Under the pieces are notes generated by a model that saw only the letters and a program-made list of their open reading frames with translations, was not told the origin of the DNA and made no database searches. Position numbers and translations under genes: made by a program. DNA of 64,000 nt from Hofstenia miamia. Its lineage: Eukaryota; Xenacoelomorpha; Acoela; Hofsteniidae. Positions 1-15,100 of this stretch are shown one piece after another (position 1 is the stretch's first letter; each line of letters opens with the position of its first letter). The stretch lies in assembly GCA_900660155.1 (NCBI GenBank), contig CABFPE010000610.1, positions 75,644 through 139,643 of the forward strand. The letters run 5' to 3'.

Positions 1-34
<34 letters not shown>
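1..34. repeat. (AT)n microsatellite
   Basis: Pure alternating AT run at the left edge, ending about 35 bases before the first ELL exon of the window. Confidence 0.9.
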
Positions 35-69
35 GGTATAATTGACGATCTCATATCTTTCCCTTTTAG

Positions 70-167
70 CAGCTACATCTTCCCAGTGGTTGCGGCGAAA
101 AGCGGTTTGACTTCTCCCTTTCTTGTCTTTCTGGTGATATCACTTGCTTAAAAGAAGACGTGTGCAA
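70..167 (+). CDS. ELL: ELL exon a (N-terminal region)
   Basis: The acceptor is cccttttag and the donor is gtaagt at 168. Read from base 70 in the first codon position, it gives QLHLPSGCGEKRF followed by DFSLSCLSGDITCLKEDVC, which resembles human ELL around HISIPQPDC...RTFSFYLSNI. It ends with two bases (AA) that pair with the T at 5548 to make Asn. One or more earlier exons with the start codon must lie left of the window. Confidence 0.88.
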
Positions 168-3100
168 GTAAGTCATATATAATTTCCTCTAATTTTCTTC
201 CCTTCATGCAATGATGCTTTGTGCTAGAACTTATTCTTGTGCCAGAAGTACTTCTTTCAATGAGAAATCCGGTTTTTGAAAAATGTTCAAATCTTTCCAC
301 TAATATCCGTGGGAAAAGAAAGAGGAGACAATTCTCTATCTTGTGGTGTTTTCAGATTTTAAATATCTTCATTGGTTCGTGAGTTATAATCGCTAAAAAA
401 TATTTGAAAACCATAGAAAAATTTAAAAATTACCTGTAGAATTAGGGTTAAAATTAAAAATGGTACTCATTACCTTTAGGATAGCAAAAATATTGGGCAG
501 ATTGGAATTTGAACTCACAGTCCACGGGCACCCTTTTAATTGACTTCGTTTCAATATTCTCTTGTTTTTCGTCAAAACAACAAAAGAATATTGCTTAAGC
601 GAGAGGCGTTTAAATACAAGCTAATTCCAGTAATAGAATGAGAAAATTGAATTTGACAATATGAGTTGCACGATTGAAAAATTAATGCAATTCCAATGTA
701 CGCTGCAAACATTTGCAATGCTAATTTTGTACACGTTTTCACTTAAATAAAAATCGATTAATAATTTTGATTATTCTAAACTGGTCTCATCCTACGCAGG
801 TGTGTTAGTGTTCATCAAATTCATTTTTACTCTTCGTTTATATTGAATATACATTGTAAGAATAGTGTAATCCATTGCTTAAACACACTATAACGTAGGT
901 TCTGGCTAATATGTGGAAGTGTACATCACTTTTCATATTTCAAATCTAGCCATTGTTTCTCGATTGCCATTGACTTTTACCATTTGAAAACTTAATATCA
1001 TATTTATGTTTTGCACTCAAAGTTTCGTCTTCGAGTAGTTGCTCCAATTGTCTGAACTACAATCGTGGTGCATTTTCAATAGTATTGGAAATATTTTAGA
1101 GACTGTTCTACTCACTGTATAAATTTTTTGGTTTTCATAGAGTATTAAGAAAACAAAGTATAGAATGTAGTAACTGGATAAATACTCCGAATATTTTGTT
1201 GAAATCTAATATCTTGTCATCTCCTGGAATACTAATGAGTTTTATGTTTAGAAATACCTCATGGAATATCACTAGAGTATCTGCCAATCATAATTCCATT
1301 AATCCTATCCCGGTCAATTCCCAAACTGTGCTTGTATCATTTGATTTCGTTTCTTAAGTCGAGATGATTATGATAATATTCTCCGAAAATCTTAGCGCCT
1401 TGCATATACAATTTAGTTAGAGCTGTTTTTATTTAATTTTTAGCAAAACTTTGAAGTGTGCGCTTGAGTTATTTATAGCTGAATTTTCAAGTTTGTGATG
1501 CGTGCGCGTTAGCGTCGTGTTTCGTAATTGACAATGTTTCGCGTTTTATATACGATTTACTTGCCTGCGCCAATGTGCATCTGACAGCCTCGTTGCATCT
1601 GTGAGCAACATCGTTTACAAAAAATTGAACATGATAATCGAATGAAATACATTGGAAGATTTAAATTTATATCTTATTTCGCTTTTTCACTAGTGTGTAT
1701 GCGTTCGTTTTATTGTATTTCCTGCTGGCATCAATATAGTAATCTAAAGTAATCTTGAACTTAAGCAGTATATTGAAGTTGTAATCCTTGGGTTTTTATA
1801 ATCTGACTTTTCGCTTTCTGTTACAAAATGTTCTCATCAAATCAGTGTAGTCGTGCTAAATAAGGCCCCTCCATTTTCTAGAAACTGTCAGAATTGTTTA
1901 ATAGTTTTCGGGACTTACACATTTAAATTTGATCAATTCAAGGCAAGACGTCACCGATATCATGCATAATTGCATGCAAAATTAATTTAAATATATAATT
2001 ATTACTAAATACAATTTTAATATTGTAGTTGTGACCTATCACCATGTTTTTTGTTTGTTTATTTTGCAGTGCAAAGAAAATATATTTTCAAAATTTGAAA
2101 TATTACTGAACCAATTCGACCCTATTGATTTCCTTGTTTTGTTCAGCCTTCCTTCGACCTTCTAAATGTCATAGAAAATGATTTGCTTCTAAACTTTTTA
2201 TGACTTTTTTAATTTTCTGTAAAAGGTTTAACCAGCTCTTTCGAACTTCTATAAAGAAGGAAATGTGAGAATAATCTAACTAGAATCCTTATTTCTGCTT
2301 TGCAACCAATTGACGATCTACTATTTTCATCTTTCTTATATTTTATAAGGGCTGCGGAATTGAACGATTTTTTAACCGATTAATCGTTAATTTATTTTAA
2401 TGATTAATTTTTTTGTTAAATTAATGGTATTCAGTTCCGTGCGAACGATTTTGTTCTGTTGGTTACATTGTTAACAAAATGCGTTCATCATTTGAAGCAA
2501 ATGCTGTTACTATGCTTGTGCATTTCCATTGCTGGTTATCTTACCAAAATTAGAAGACAAAACCAGCATTCCATTTCTTCATTTCAACTGAAAATGTTGG
2601 AAATGATAGTTTTGATTGAACCAAATGTTACCTATTAATTAACAACACATGTGGTGTGGGGTAAAACTTTATCTTGGGGGATTCTTTAAGAATTTGTGGA
2701 CAAGATTTTTTGTAGCCAGCCTCAATAATTCTAAAGATTTTCAAATTATAAACTTTAAAAAAATGACTTTGCAGAATATTTCTATGATGAAGATAGTGAA
2801 TAATTGTAAAAATTTATTATAAAATCCTCAATGCCTACAAATATTACTATTGAAAGTTTACAATTTGTCCAAAAATTTGTTGTGGGGGATGTGTTTGGCA
2901 AATTTTCATTAATATGGTGTGGATTTGTAGACAGTTCTTGTGGTTTAGTGTCGCTTGTGTGTTCAAAAATATCACCCCTCGACAAGCCTGTTAATTAATT
3001 TTTACATTTTTAATAGTTAACTATTAAAAATATATTAATCGTTACCAACCCTATATTATATATATTGAAAGTGAACACATTTGGCGCTTATTTGGCAATT

Positions 3101-6100
3101 TATGTCAATATACACGTTTTTTAAAAAACATTGTTTTTAGTGTATTAATAGCTTTCGATTTAATCCCAATTCTACTGCTCCTTGTTGAACAATTAAGCTC
3201 ACTCTTGGCGATTTTCATGTTTGATAAATTTTCAAAATATTTTATTAGTCCTTTTCTATGTATTCATAAAAATTAGAGTGCACGAAGACAAAAATATTTA
3301 GCCCACTTTCCCTATGGATTTCTGTCTTAGAGCAAATATTAGCTACGTCATTGAATTGTATACGTCACTGATTATCCTATTGTATAATAGCTTTTATTGC
3401 ATTATTATTCAACAACTAAACTTATAATTTGTTTAGATATGCTGTAAATTAATTCCATAATTTCTCTCGATATCGCAGAATGTAGTTCTCCGCTGAGAAT
3501 TATTCTCGCTAGGAGTGTCATTAGCCTTTAATCTGACCTACTGATTCTTACTTTTCTTTTTTCTACGTTTTTGTTAAGAGCGCCATTAGCTGTGAAATTT
3601 GCGCGTTTCAAGCGTCAATCGAAAATGTATGCATCTAAAAATAATTGCAGTTGCATTACACTCTCTTAACATAATTTGTTCAGTTCAAGCTAATCGCACA
3701 TTCGAAGTGACTAATTTCTATTCTTTCTTTTTATATTTTCTCCATGAAATTCACTTATCAACATTGTTGTTTGGATTTTTAGTAATTTTTTTGCATACTA
3801 TTGACATGAGTTTATCAGCACATTGAGTGTCGCGGTTGCGTTGCGTGCAATCATATTAGGTCTTGCACCAAATGTCAAGGTATGAAGCTCATCTTCGTAA
3901 GCGTATCAAACAATGTGTTCTTGTTCCTTCAAATTTTCGTGTATTCAAGTATTCGTGTATTATGCAATATTTTATCGTGTATGTATTTCCTGTATTTGTG
4001 TGTTTTCCTTAATCTATATCAAGAAGGAAAACATATTTATCAGAACCTGCGAAAAGAATATAGACAAAGTTGATTTAACCGAAGAACTGCATGTTGCAAA
4101 CCATTCCCCCTATCCTCTCTCCGCTTTACGCTACTGGTCTCCGTAAATGAAACGAAATTTAGTCATGCTAATATGGCAGTTCCATCTAAATTCAAAGGGC
4201 ATCTATGATTCATTTAGTCAGCCTAGCAAACTTATATAAATATAGCTATAAACATTTAAACGAGAAAAAGAGAATTTCATATACCATTACTAATATTCAA
4301 GAAGAAGAAATTAACTGATAGCAAGGCCATTGCTAATAAAGTAAATTTCCTCGTCAAACATATAAGTAGAATATCATATGTAAACAAAAGTAACCCACTA
4401 AAAAGCCGTGTATTTCTTTTCCAATACATTATTGCAGTTGTACTAGTGTATGTCATGTGAGTTCTTTCATAATATTTCGAATCATATTTATCGTATAATG
4501 ATATTGATACCTAAGGATTTTAGTGATCAATTCATCCAGCGTCTATTGTTTGATTGGATTTATTTTACCCATATATTATAACTTTATAACTATCACTTTT
4601 TTAATTTTCAAAGACGGGGGTGCCTTATCTAATAGTTATTGTACCCAACCCTATACAGATTTTGCAAAATTTATCTACATCATCGTTTATTAGCTAAGCA
4701 AAGTTTGGTTTTAAAATTCTGCAAAATCTGTTATAGGCATTGTTTTTTTTAATATTTCGAGTTTCCAAGGACCTACTCACTTAATGAAGCTTTGTTTTTT
4801 ACGTTTAGGTTACAGATTATATTTTTCTAAAAATTTATAATCGCGAATCCAAGTGTATTTGGCTTAAGGTCAAATCTGTTTTCGTCTCTTGTCTCAGGTG
4901 TCCTCTAGGCAGAGAATAATCTTGTTTTGCTTGCAACGTGTAATAAATTAATTAAAGCGTCTGTCTAGGGGAAGAATAGACATTTTGGAGACTTCTTTGC
5001 TGCAGTTACCTAAATTTTTAATAATTGTGCTGCAAAAAGATTGTTTGAGGTAATACAAAGAAGTGTCAGTTTAGTGCTTAAATCTTGTTCCTGTCTTAGT
5101 CAGTACAAAATGAAAACTAATGTAATCGTTGGTGATACAATCTGATCGACAGTCACGTCGCATATCCCATTGAATTAGTTTTAGTAATCTATTATTTGTT
5201 ATTTGTAACATTTAACCACCAACCGCAATTTCATTACAACCAAAAACTACTAAACTACTAAAAACACTTTTCTTGTTTAATGATTTAATAAATTCAATTT
5301 TTGAAAGGCTTAGTTATTTCGGGAAAGTCTAACATCCCTTCCTAATTTGTTCCAATTTCCTGTGGGATTTTAAACATGTTTAATTGAAAATGATCATTGA
5401 ATAATAGTGACATTTATTCGAAAATTTTTTTCTATATTGTATCAAGGTTTGTGTAAAAATTGATTCCCGTATTTATCACTGATCTTTGCGTTTTTTACAC
5501 GTATTCATAGATTAATTGCTAAAATATTAACAATGGAATTTCTTTAGTTTGTCTCTGCTGTCCTGTGGACGTTTGAGTGACAAGTTAACAATTAAAGCTA
5601 CCGAGGAAGTGTATCAGGAAACCAAGGAGAAAATGTCTCGAGTTGAAGAAGACAACAAAAAAGTCAGGTATATAATAGCCGGTGTTTTTATCCCTTCAAT
5701 TATGTCAGGCATGATTAAGACACATTTCTGAATTTATTTGTAGGAATTGTTTGCTTTCATGAAAATCACTAATCATAACATTTTGATATTTTTCTGAATT
5801 TATTTGTAGGAATTGTTTGCTTTCATGAAAATCACTAATCATAACATTTTGATATTTTTCACTTGCACACTAATTTGTGATAATTAAATTATTTCATTTG
5901 AAAAGATTAAATATGAACAAATAATTAGTAGTCCTAATCTTTTAAGGAAATGAGGTGGGATAAATATTTACTTCAACGTAATCGCATGGATAAGGCGTTA
6001 TTTATGCGAGACAACCTTGATTTAGAAAGTTTTCAAGTCTTCATAACCTTATGGAATCCGGGTTTTTAGTTTCAATATCGTTTAGCATTTTGCAATTAAA

Positions 6101-9100
6101 CTGTAAGTAAATTTTTTATGATTTGGAAAAGAGTTTTTAAGAAACCTATTTATAGTAGAGAATGGAATATTGTGTTGTTGTAGTCATTTCATGTTTTTTC
6201 AAATGTATTCATTTTGTATTCTATTTTGTATTTTATGAACATTATTTCAGGTCCTTTTAACTTAACCAGCTTAAAATAACTATTCAGTTGGTTACTACTT
6301 AATTTTGTTATTTAGTACCAAGAAGCTTGAAGAGTATTCTTCGCCAAAAATCGGTAAGACAATCGCTCGTTTCCACACCTCTTCACTAGTAATCCACCAA
6401 GGCTATGCTATTGAATTGATGTCTGTTATCCTACAACCATGTGACATTGAGTTTTGATAATATGCTACGTAATGATGACATTTTATTAAATACACACATT
6501 TCTAATTGCTTAGCTACATCAGGAAACACATAACTTCGCTTATCACTATTACAATATTGACTTTATAGTAACGGTAATTATGTTAATCGTCACTGAAAAT
6601 GTTTTTTCTATTTATAAGTAATGTAAGTACTGGCGTCTGCTCTATGTTTAAGACATGCTTTTTTAATTTCATTTGAATATTCCCAAAATGTTTTTCTTTT
6701 TAAATCCCTAATCATTTTAGTCTCTCTCCAGGCATTATTGTTTTTTATTAGTTCTATGTTTTAGGGAAGGGAAAGACTAGTAAACCTTTAAAAATCAAAC
6801 ACCTACCTCCCTCACATGCCTTTTCACCAAAGTCATCTCTAGATGCAGCAGTTCGTATCAAAACCTCACCAGTTCCATCACCCAAAAATAAACCAATTCC
6901 AGAAGGCCACACAGTAATCAGGTAGATTTGTTCAAATTTCCATCATGCTATTTTGAAGTGACGTTAAGAACTGTATTTAATTAACAACTAAATCCTGATT
7001 ATCTTGATGTCATACCTAATTAGATGTAAATGTCATGAAAGCTTAATTCAGCTTTTTTCATGAAAAGTGAAATCTGTTCTTCAAACTTAAATTTGGAAGT
7101 TTGTCTAAGCAATTTGTGGTTTTTAGACAAACAATATTGATTTTAACAAATATGCATTGACGAAATCTTTTTCAAATTTGTAATTATTTTTTTATTTATT
7201 ATTTCTAATAATTTCTTAAATATTTGAAATAAGATACATATTACAAAGTCCTTGATAAAATGAAGAGCTAAATTTTTAAAGTAGGGGACAACTTTCTAGG
7301 TTCTGTCATGTGCAAAGAATTTAAAATTATGTTGATATATTTTAATAATTGAATCTATTGAGATTATAGTTTTGCAAAGACAATTGTAAGCATCTTCGTT
7401 TATAATTCTAATTAAATATTGGTTTTTTATGGTTTCAGTTTTATTCATCAACTTATTCTTTAGAGTTGTAGTATTGCAATATTTCAACAAAGGGGTGTCC
7501 AATAACTTTTACATAACGTAAATTGTCGTGTATAAACCGCCAGCATGCACCCCAAACTTTGAAGCTTGTTTTTTGAGTTACAGGTATACAGCGTGCATAA
7601 GCCACCTCGCCACAATAGTGATTTTATTCTTACCCATAGACGTTTTTCCATTAATTTATCTTCGATTCATACGGCTACACAGTTCTATCCTTTGAATTAA
7701 ATCAAGTGCTGGGTATTTCCTAGTGTTTTATTATTGAATAAATTATTTTCAGCGTTTGTGTATCCTAAGGGGTATCTTAACCCTGAATATAGAGAAAAGT
7801 TTATAGATATTATTTTTAGACTTGTATAAACCGCAATCCAAACTTTTACACAACATTTTAGGTTCACAAGTTCGGCTTATACATGATGATTTATTTTATC
7901 TATAAATTGTGTAAATGTAAGATATTTTAATATATAGATGCCAATAAATGCATTTGAAGCGTAGTGGTGTAGCTGTATATGTCAATGCTTAATTTCCTTA
8001 TACATATCTAAATATAAAGCATTTTAAACTCATTATAAAATTTTACACCGTAACAAATTGCATCGTGTGTTTTATTACTAAATAACTATATGTCGAAATG
8101 ATTGCTTTGGTATGTAGGAAAAGGTCTGATATTAATTATTTTTTCCCTTATCTACTCTAGTCATCTCTGAACAGTTTCTTAACTCAAGTGCAATTGATTT
8201 TTTCTTGTGCTTAGCATTTTGACTATAGCATCAGGGTGGGATTTTTTCTTTTGAAAAATCCACAAATTTATTATTGTGTTTTTCAATAACTAGAGCGATT
8301 GCTTTTTACTCAAAAAAATCCTAATTTGTCCATAAAAATTAACCAAAAAACAAAGAAATTTTTACCTTGTATAGACGTAATGATAGATTTAGTCAACATT
8401 AAGCTGAGTATGTATTATTAGAAACGTGTTTTAAAGTACTTTTTACATATGCCAAAATATTATGTTTAAGGTTTTGGCATTAAAATGCCAATCCTTTGCT
8501 AACGGTTTTACGAGTTGCAGAAAACCCCAATCCTAGAATGGTATTAGAATATTGAAGCATTTGAAGTTTAGAAGTGATTGTTTGGAGTGTTTCTCATAAT
8601 CGTAAATGTGCCCTACATTTTACTTTGTTTTGAATTCAAATTTTGATGACCACTTTTACAAAAATAAATAAATTCACTAACTTAATATACAATTTTAATC
8701 TTGTTCCTAAACAAAAATGAAATTTTTACCTAACCAAATATTTTAGATTTTTTGACTTACAACCACATTAAGTATTTGCAGAATTCGCGTTTTATCTTTA
8801 TTGAATTTTACGAGTTCTACTAATGACACAAAAATAAATAATTTCTAATATTTTATACCCACAACATCACCTTCATTATAGAATTAATAAATATTTTTTA
8901 CTATTTCCCATTGTAGTATGAAAAAGTTAGATGTTTTCTGGCACATTTTTTCTCCAATTTTTTTCCAAAAATAGAATAAGTTATGCATTTGTAGTTTCTG
9001 TTTGGGACGTGAGACTCCTCCTTTAAAAATACTTTTGTGCCCCTCACAAAGTCAATATTTTTACTAATTTAATGTATTCTCAAATTTTTAAAAATCAAGT

Positions 9101-12100
9101 TGAATTTCGAACTGGATATCAATAACTTTCCTGTTGACGTAGAACTATGAATCATTACGTAAATGTTATCTATTCCTCTTTCATTGGCTAATGTATTTTT
9201 ATCTTAAGGACAGATCAAGTGCTGAAGGAACGTTCAATTGTTGTTTTTAGTTTGAGTGATAGACGCAAATGTCAAGTTTAGTTTCCACAATTGTCATTAT
9301 TTTGTTTGAAAAAAATATTATTTATTTGCTCTAATTTTGAGTTCCAATATTTTCACTTCGTTTGAACTGAACGGTGAAGTTCACATTAGATGCCGCTGCA
9401 TTGAGGTTCACCATTTAAACACATTCGCTTAACGTTTTTTCTAACACAGTAGAAAAATCCGTTTATAAAAAAGTTTCAAATATATTTAGCATTCAGGCGC
9501 AATCCTGAACAATTTCGAATTATTATAAAACGATTATTTCTTTGCAAGTTAAAGAAAATCTAAGGTTACATGAAATCTAGTGTTTTTAGGACGTCTTTAA
9601 TTCATGTGAAAGCAGAAAATTTTTGAAAAACACTAAAGATATTCACAATATTGACATAGAAATTCTGCAATTTATGTAATATTTAGACTGTTAACATTAA
9701 ATTTGTTGCGTTTAATAGTATGTGCCTCCTTAAATCGACATTTTTTGAATCAGCCCTATATCTGAAGTACATTTAATCAAAGTCCAATTTAAATACCTAC
9801 ATTCACAATTTTGTCTGCCATCTTTTTGTTGTGAGGAGATATGTTTCACACACACAGTAACAAATCAACTTCTATTTTGTAAAGTAAAATTCAGTTTTAC
9901 CTATTAAAATAGTTTACAATTATAAGTGAATTTACTTTTTTAAACTTTGAGTATATTTTTCCTAATTTTTCTTCTAACTGTTTCTATTTTATGTAAGCTC
10001 ACATTTAGTATAGTGGTTCGCGATGACGGACACTGAAGATTCTAATTATGGTTTCGCAATTTTCGGAATTCTTTGAAAAATTGTTCAGTTGACGTGTTGT
10101 TTTCTATTTTTGTTTGTCGTCGAAGCACTCCTTCAGATTTTAATTCCCTTATAAATTTTAATTACCCTAGCGCAGCTACACTAGTTTTTATTTTCATCGA
10201 GATATTGCGGTCATGTTAAAGAAATAAACATCGATATCCGAAGTTGGAAACTGAATGGAACGAAACGAGATAAAATCGAAAAAACAACCTTGAGTAAGAT
10301 CACTGCTTCAGGAATCGTTTAAAACGAACCTTTTAGTTCACAGGCTTTTAGTAATATTTCGTGGCATCAATTTCAAAGTTCCTTTCAAATATTTTTGCAT
10401 TTTAATTCATTTACGGCGCTTAACATTGTATAACCTTTTAACATTCTTTGACTCATCATGTTTAAACATGTTTATCATTGTCAATAAAAATGAGTATTTA
10501 GAGTAGCATTTTCTTCTAAGGTTATCTACATAAGTAAGATTTAAACATCACCGTAAAAATACAAGAGATGTTTATTAAAACACAAGGTTTTGGTTGTCTT
10601 AATCTGAAGTATCAATCAGTGATGTTTTTTCGGTCGAAGTGAAAGCTATTCAATTTTGGAACTGAGCCGAATCGTCGGTTGGATCTAGAAATTTTTTGAT
10701 ACAATTTGCGTGATAATAGGGCCGTTTCGATGATCCCGTAAAAAGCGAATGATGCGGCTAGCCGCATTATCTCGATTTAATTACTCCGCCGGAGCAGAAT
10801 TCTCTCCTCCGCATCAANNNNNNNNNNNNNTGGAACTGAGCCGAATCGTCGGTTGGATCTAGAAATTTTTTGATACAATTTGCGTGATAATAGGGCCGTA
10901 AAAAGCGAATGATGCGGCTAGCCGCATTATCTCGATTTAATTACTCCGCCGGAGCAGAATTCTCTCCTCCGCATCAAGCCGTATTTGTGATAAACAACTT
11001 GTCAAACATTTTGTTTGCCTTTTTCAATTGTGATTGGCTTTCTACCTTGTATGTAACCAATAAGAATTCACCAAAATAAATGTATTTTACTAAAGCGGAG
11101 CACATGTAAACCCAAATTAATAAAATCTATAAAAAACAATTTTGATTAACAAAAGGTGACGTATTGGCTACTACGTCTAATTTAGCTGCTCCGCATCTCG
11201 TGTAAACGGGGGTAATGTAACGTCAAATTCAAATGCATTTAACCCTCAAGTTTATGAAATGTTTCACTTAATGCAATACGTCGCACGGGATCCCCTGTGT
11301 TGTCTTAGGACATGTACTAATCATACATTTATCGAATTTCCAAAATCTACAATGTTTGAAAATTGATTTGTACGAATTTATTTTGTGTTCAGCATGAAAT
11401 AGTTCAAGAAGTACATTTATTATTAGTGTTAGTTTAAATATCCATTACTTATTACACTGCGATATGTTTCTATTAATGTTCTTGTTAGATTCCATAAATT
11501 ATAAACTATAAACACAATGCTACGTGTTTGACAACTTTTGGTTTGCTCTGAAGCATTTAACATTTTGTTCTTCTCTCGTTGCGTAGTTCATAAATTCTCA
11601 TTTTTCTTGGTTTTTGAACAACTGAGTGTTTGAGCATCCTGCATTTAATAAGATGATATATAAGGCTTGCCATTTATTCCAAATTAGGTTGTGTTAAGAA
11701 CAGATTTCTTTTAAAGTATGTCCACAATTTCCGCATCGGGCATTTCAAGCCCATCTCAAAAAATAGTTTTTTGTTAGATTGGTTATATTCTGAAAAAGAG
11801 TTGATGTATTTGAAGCAATTTACAATCGATCAACGAAAAACTAAAATCTTTTAACATCGGTTTTTGCGAGCTAATTGAAGTTGTTTTCTTGATCTTTAGT
11901 GAGGGATGACTTAAAGCAGCAAAGAAAGATAAAAAATAATTTAAAGCATCTGAAGTAATATAGGTTTACGCTATCAATGTTTTTCTAGTTAATTTTTCCA
12001 ATGCCCTGCATATGTTTCACTACAATTTAAATTTAAAAATTATTAAGTCTAAAAATATCTTTGATCAATTATTATCATGTCTCATTAGAATAGCTATGTT

Positions 12101-15100
12101 CCTCTTATGTTTCTTGTTTCTCAGTCGGAGAGTGTGCCCTTCAATAATATTTTGTTCCTGCCTTCAAACAGAAGCACTAACTTTCATTCTGATTTCCTTG
12201 TCTTTACCTTTACATTTGCCAAATTTTTGTGCCATTTTTCCACATTCTTGCAATTTTGATTCATTGACCTCTAGTGAAAGTACGAAATTACAATCATGCC
12301 ACATTAAAAATCCTTATTGAAATACTGGGAAATGAATACTTCATTTAAAAACTGAAAAAAATATATTGCCATTTTATAAGATCTTTCTATAAAATTCAAC
12401 CCGATATTTAAATATTGTTTACATTTAAAAAAAGGTAAAAAAGTTGATGAATTTACTCATGAAATAATATAGTTAAATTAAATGCGTTTTGAACATAATT
12501 TTTTTAGAAATCGGCTGGTGGGCCTAAAGTAGCGAAGTCCCCTATTTCAGCTTGAATCATAATAAATATTTTGTTTTTTCCAAATTTCATCGGTTTTTTG
12601 CAACGTTCAACAAGTTTTTTTATCTCAACAGTCAATAAGCTACTCGAGATTATTAATTCCACCTAATTTTTTCTCAAGGCGATTCCTAAACAAGTCTAAA
12701 AAACATCTCTAGGAAATTATTGATTAAAGTGGGGAAACGTATTTATTGTAAAAATACATTTTCTATGAACTCCATTAATCTAAGCTTTCTCATTATTAGT
12801 CTTTTATTGTTGAGTTTACTAACAGCATCAGCCAATACGAATAGCATGTTTTTTGAGTCAAAATATTTTCATAAAAAATTGAACTGCGAAAAGCATTTTC
12901 TGAAAAAAATTTCTCGCTTTATTCGCAAAAAACTCGTTTACTCCGACAGCTATTTTAAAGCATCCGTTACATCACAAATTGGTAAATTGTGGGGCTTTCT
13001 ACGAGGGTTAGCATGTTTTAAACCCGACCTGTTTGACACCCTCTTAAAAACAACTGTTTTCTTAATTTTTTTAGCAAATTTATATAGACCTGTATTGGAA
13101 AGTTTGGAAAATAATTTTTAGGTTTCGCCCATTTGTACTTTCATCAATCAATTTTCTACCGTGTTTTGTTTAACATGTATGCAATGAAAAATAAATATTA
13201 ATAAGTTTATCATAATTCAATGTTTACTACTATATGTATTTTTATAAATAATTTGCTACTTTGAGGTGGGCCTGTCTAAGAGCAAAAAACATTCTTTTAA
13301 AAATTTAAAACATTTTTGTGTAAAAAATACATTTTTTGCCAACCCTGTTTGCTACACAACTCAGGGGTCATGAATGTTTAGCACAATAATGTAGTTGTTG
13401 GCTACTACTTCTAGATACTAACGTTTACTTATCAATCAGACAAATGTCTATCAATTGACATCGGCATCATTATGTATCATTTCCGCTATGCATTTGATTT
13501 CAAGTTATATTAATTTTGCTGCAATGCCAATCAATAGTTGTGCACGGCCTGAGCAGTTACATTTTCATTTTTCTTTACTTTTTGACAGATACAATTACGT
13601 ATTCGGTCCTAGCTAGGAATGCATTTTGAAAAATATGGCATCTCGAAAACATTTCGTATTCGTAAAGTTTCCTAATGATTGTAATTTTGTTTTTTATTTG
13701 CCTAAATTTATTAATTTTGAGTTAAAATATTTTTTGTACTAAAATTAACGGAGTACAAACCCCCTTAGCTCTACCTGACCTTCAATTATGTTTTCTCTAT
13801 CAATTGTTTATTTCAGTTATACCGAAATATGTTTTCATTCTTTTCAACGAATAAGCTAGTATGCCAGTGCACTACAGGTAAATATTTTAGAAAGCGTGTC
13901 AATCCGATTATTTTATTTGAATAAGAAATGACAAGTTGATGGAAGTTACTGTTAAGGGTTTTCAGGCGCTCGGAATGTTAAGAACTCGAATACGCTCGCA
14001 AAACTCGATCCTTAAAACTCGGAAGAAAAATCTTCAAAGCTCGGCCCTGAACTCGATAGGAGATGCAGTAAAATTTGGATTATTTTAAATTTCAATTTTC
14101 TATCAATCGCAAATAATTATTCTTTAGCGTACAAAACTCGGGATTTTCTTCAAAAAAAAATACTCGAACTCGAAACGCAAAACTCGAACTACGAGCGAGT
14201 AACCCTGTTTCGTTTGAATCATCTAAATCATGAACTGCTCTTTCAACATAAAATTATTAAATACATAAAACCAAGTTTTTGACCAACAGTTCCAAAGGTT
14301 ACGCGAGCTTTGAAATTCGCATGCAGACTTGTTGTCTTCTTATTTTTATAATTTTTTTCCTTTAAAATACTCATTGTAGAATTTCAGAATGGCTCTGTTC
14401 TTCGGAGTTAATTTATTAAGAGGATAGCATTAATTAGAGTGTAACAATGCACGTTTCTTTGTTTACCAGCTTTTTCTTAACTCAATTACTGATACCTTTA
14501 ATAATATCTGTTTTTGAAAGTGATTTGAAATAAAGTTGTCTGTAACAAGGCTAATTAGCCGTCGTTCCCACTCCAAGTGCTTCTCTAAATAGAATTATTA
14601 TAAAAACAGGAAGACAAATAAATGAAGCGCAGCCTAAATTACCTGCGTCTTTAAAGAGTCTAATCCCGACAACCGCCAAATAATGTAAGCGTGGGTTAAT
14701 TAATTCCACTAATTGCGTTATGTAGACGTGAATGAACTTATTCTATTTTTTCCGTTTTATTTACGGCGATCGGGATGAAAGCGAAATTTCGGTTACGGAT
14801 AGGTAGTGAATCCACCAACCTTTTTGTAAAATACCTTTTAGTAATCCCTAAGAATATTTTTTAAACGGGGTGTTCCAAAAGCACCCCTCATAAAATTAAA
14901 ATCTATCCTATTCCTTTCCAGACTTATTGCTTACATTGGGATGAATACTAAGAGAACAAAAAATTCGATATTATATTCAAATGCTCTGACTGATGCACTG
15001 ATATCCGGAGATTGAACGTTGTAGCAAAAAAATGAAAATTATACAATCATATAACAGAATGACGATGAAATAGTTAACATATAGATAAGTACAAATATAT

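Larger units (their letters stand above)
168..5547 (+). other. ELL: ELL intron, 5.4 kb
   Basis: AT-rich noncoding sequence with no convincing open frame. It holds a hAT-type element (2348-3052) and an imperfect hairpin (4650-4736). The short frames at 2782-2985, 3599-3826 and 3882-4146 have no recognisable domain. Confidence 0.85.

Noticed and set aside
12720-13121. 133-codon plus-strand frame
   Set aside because: It crosses the border of the MITE at 13003 and has no recognised domain.
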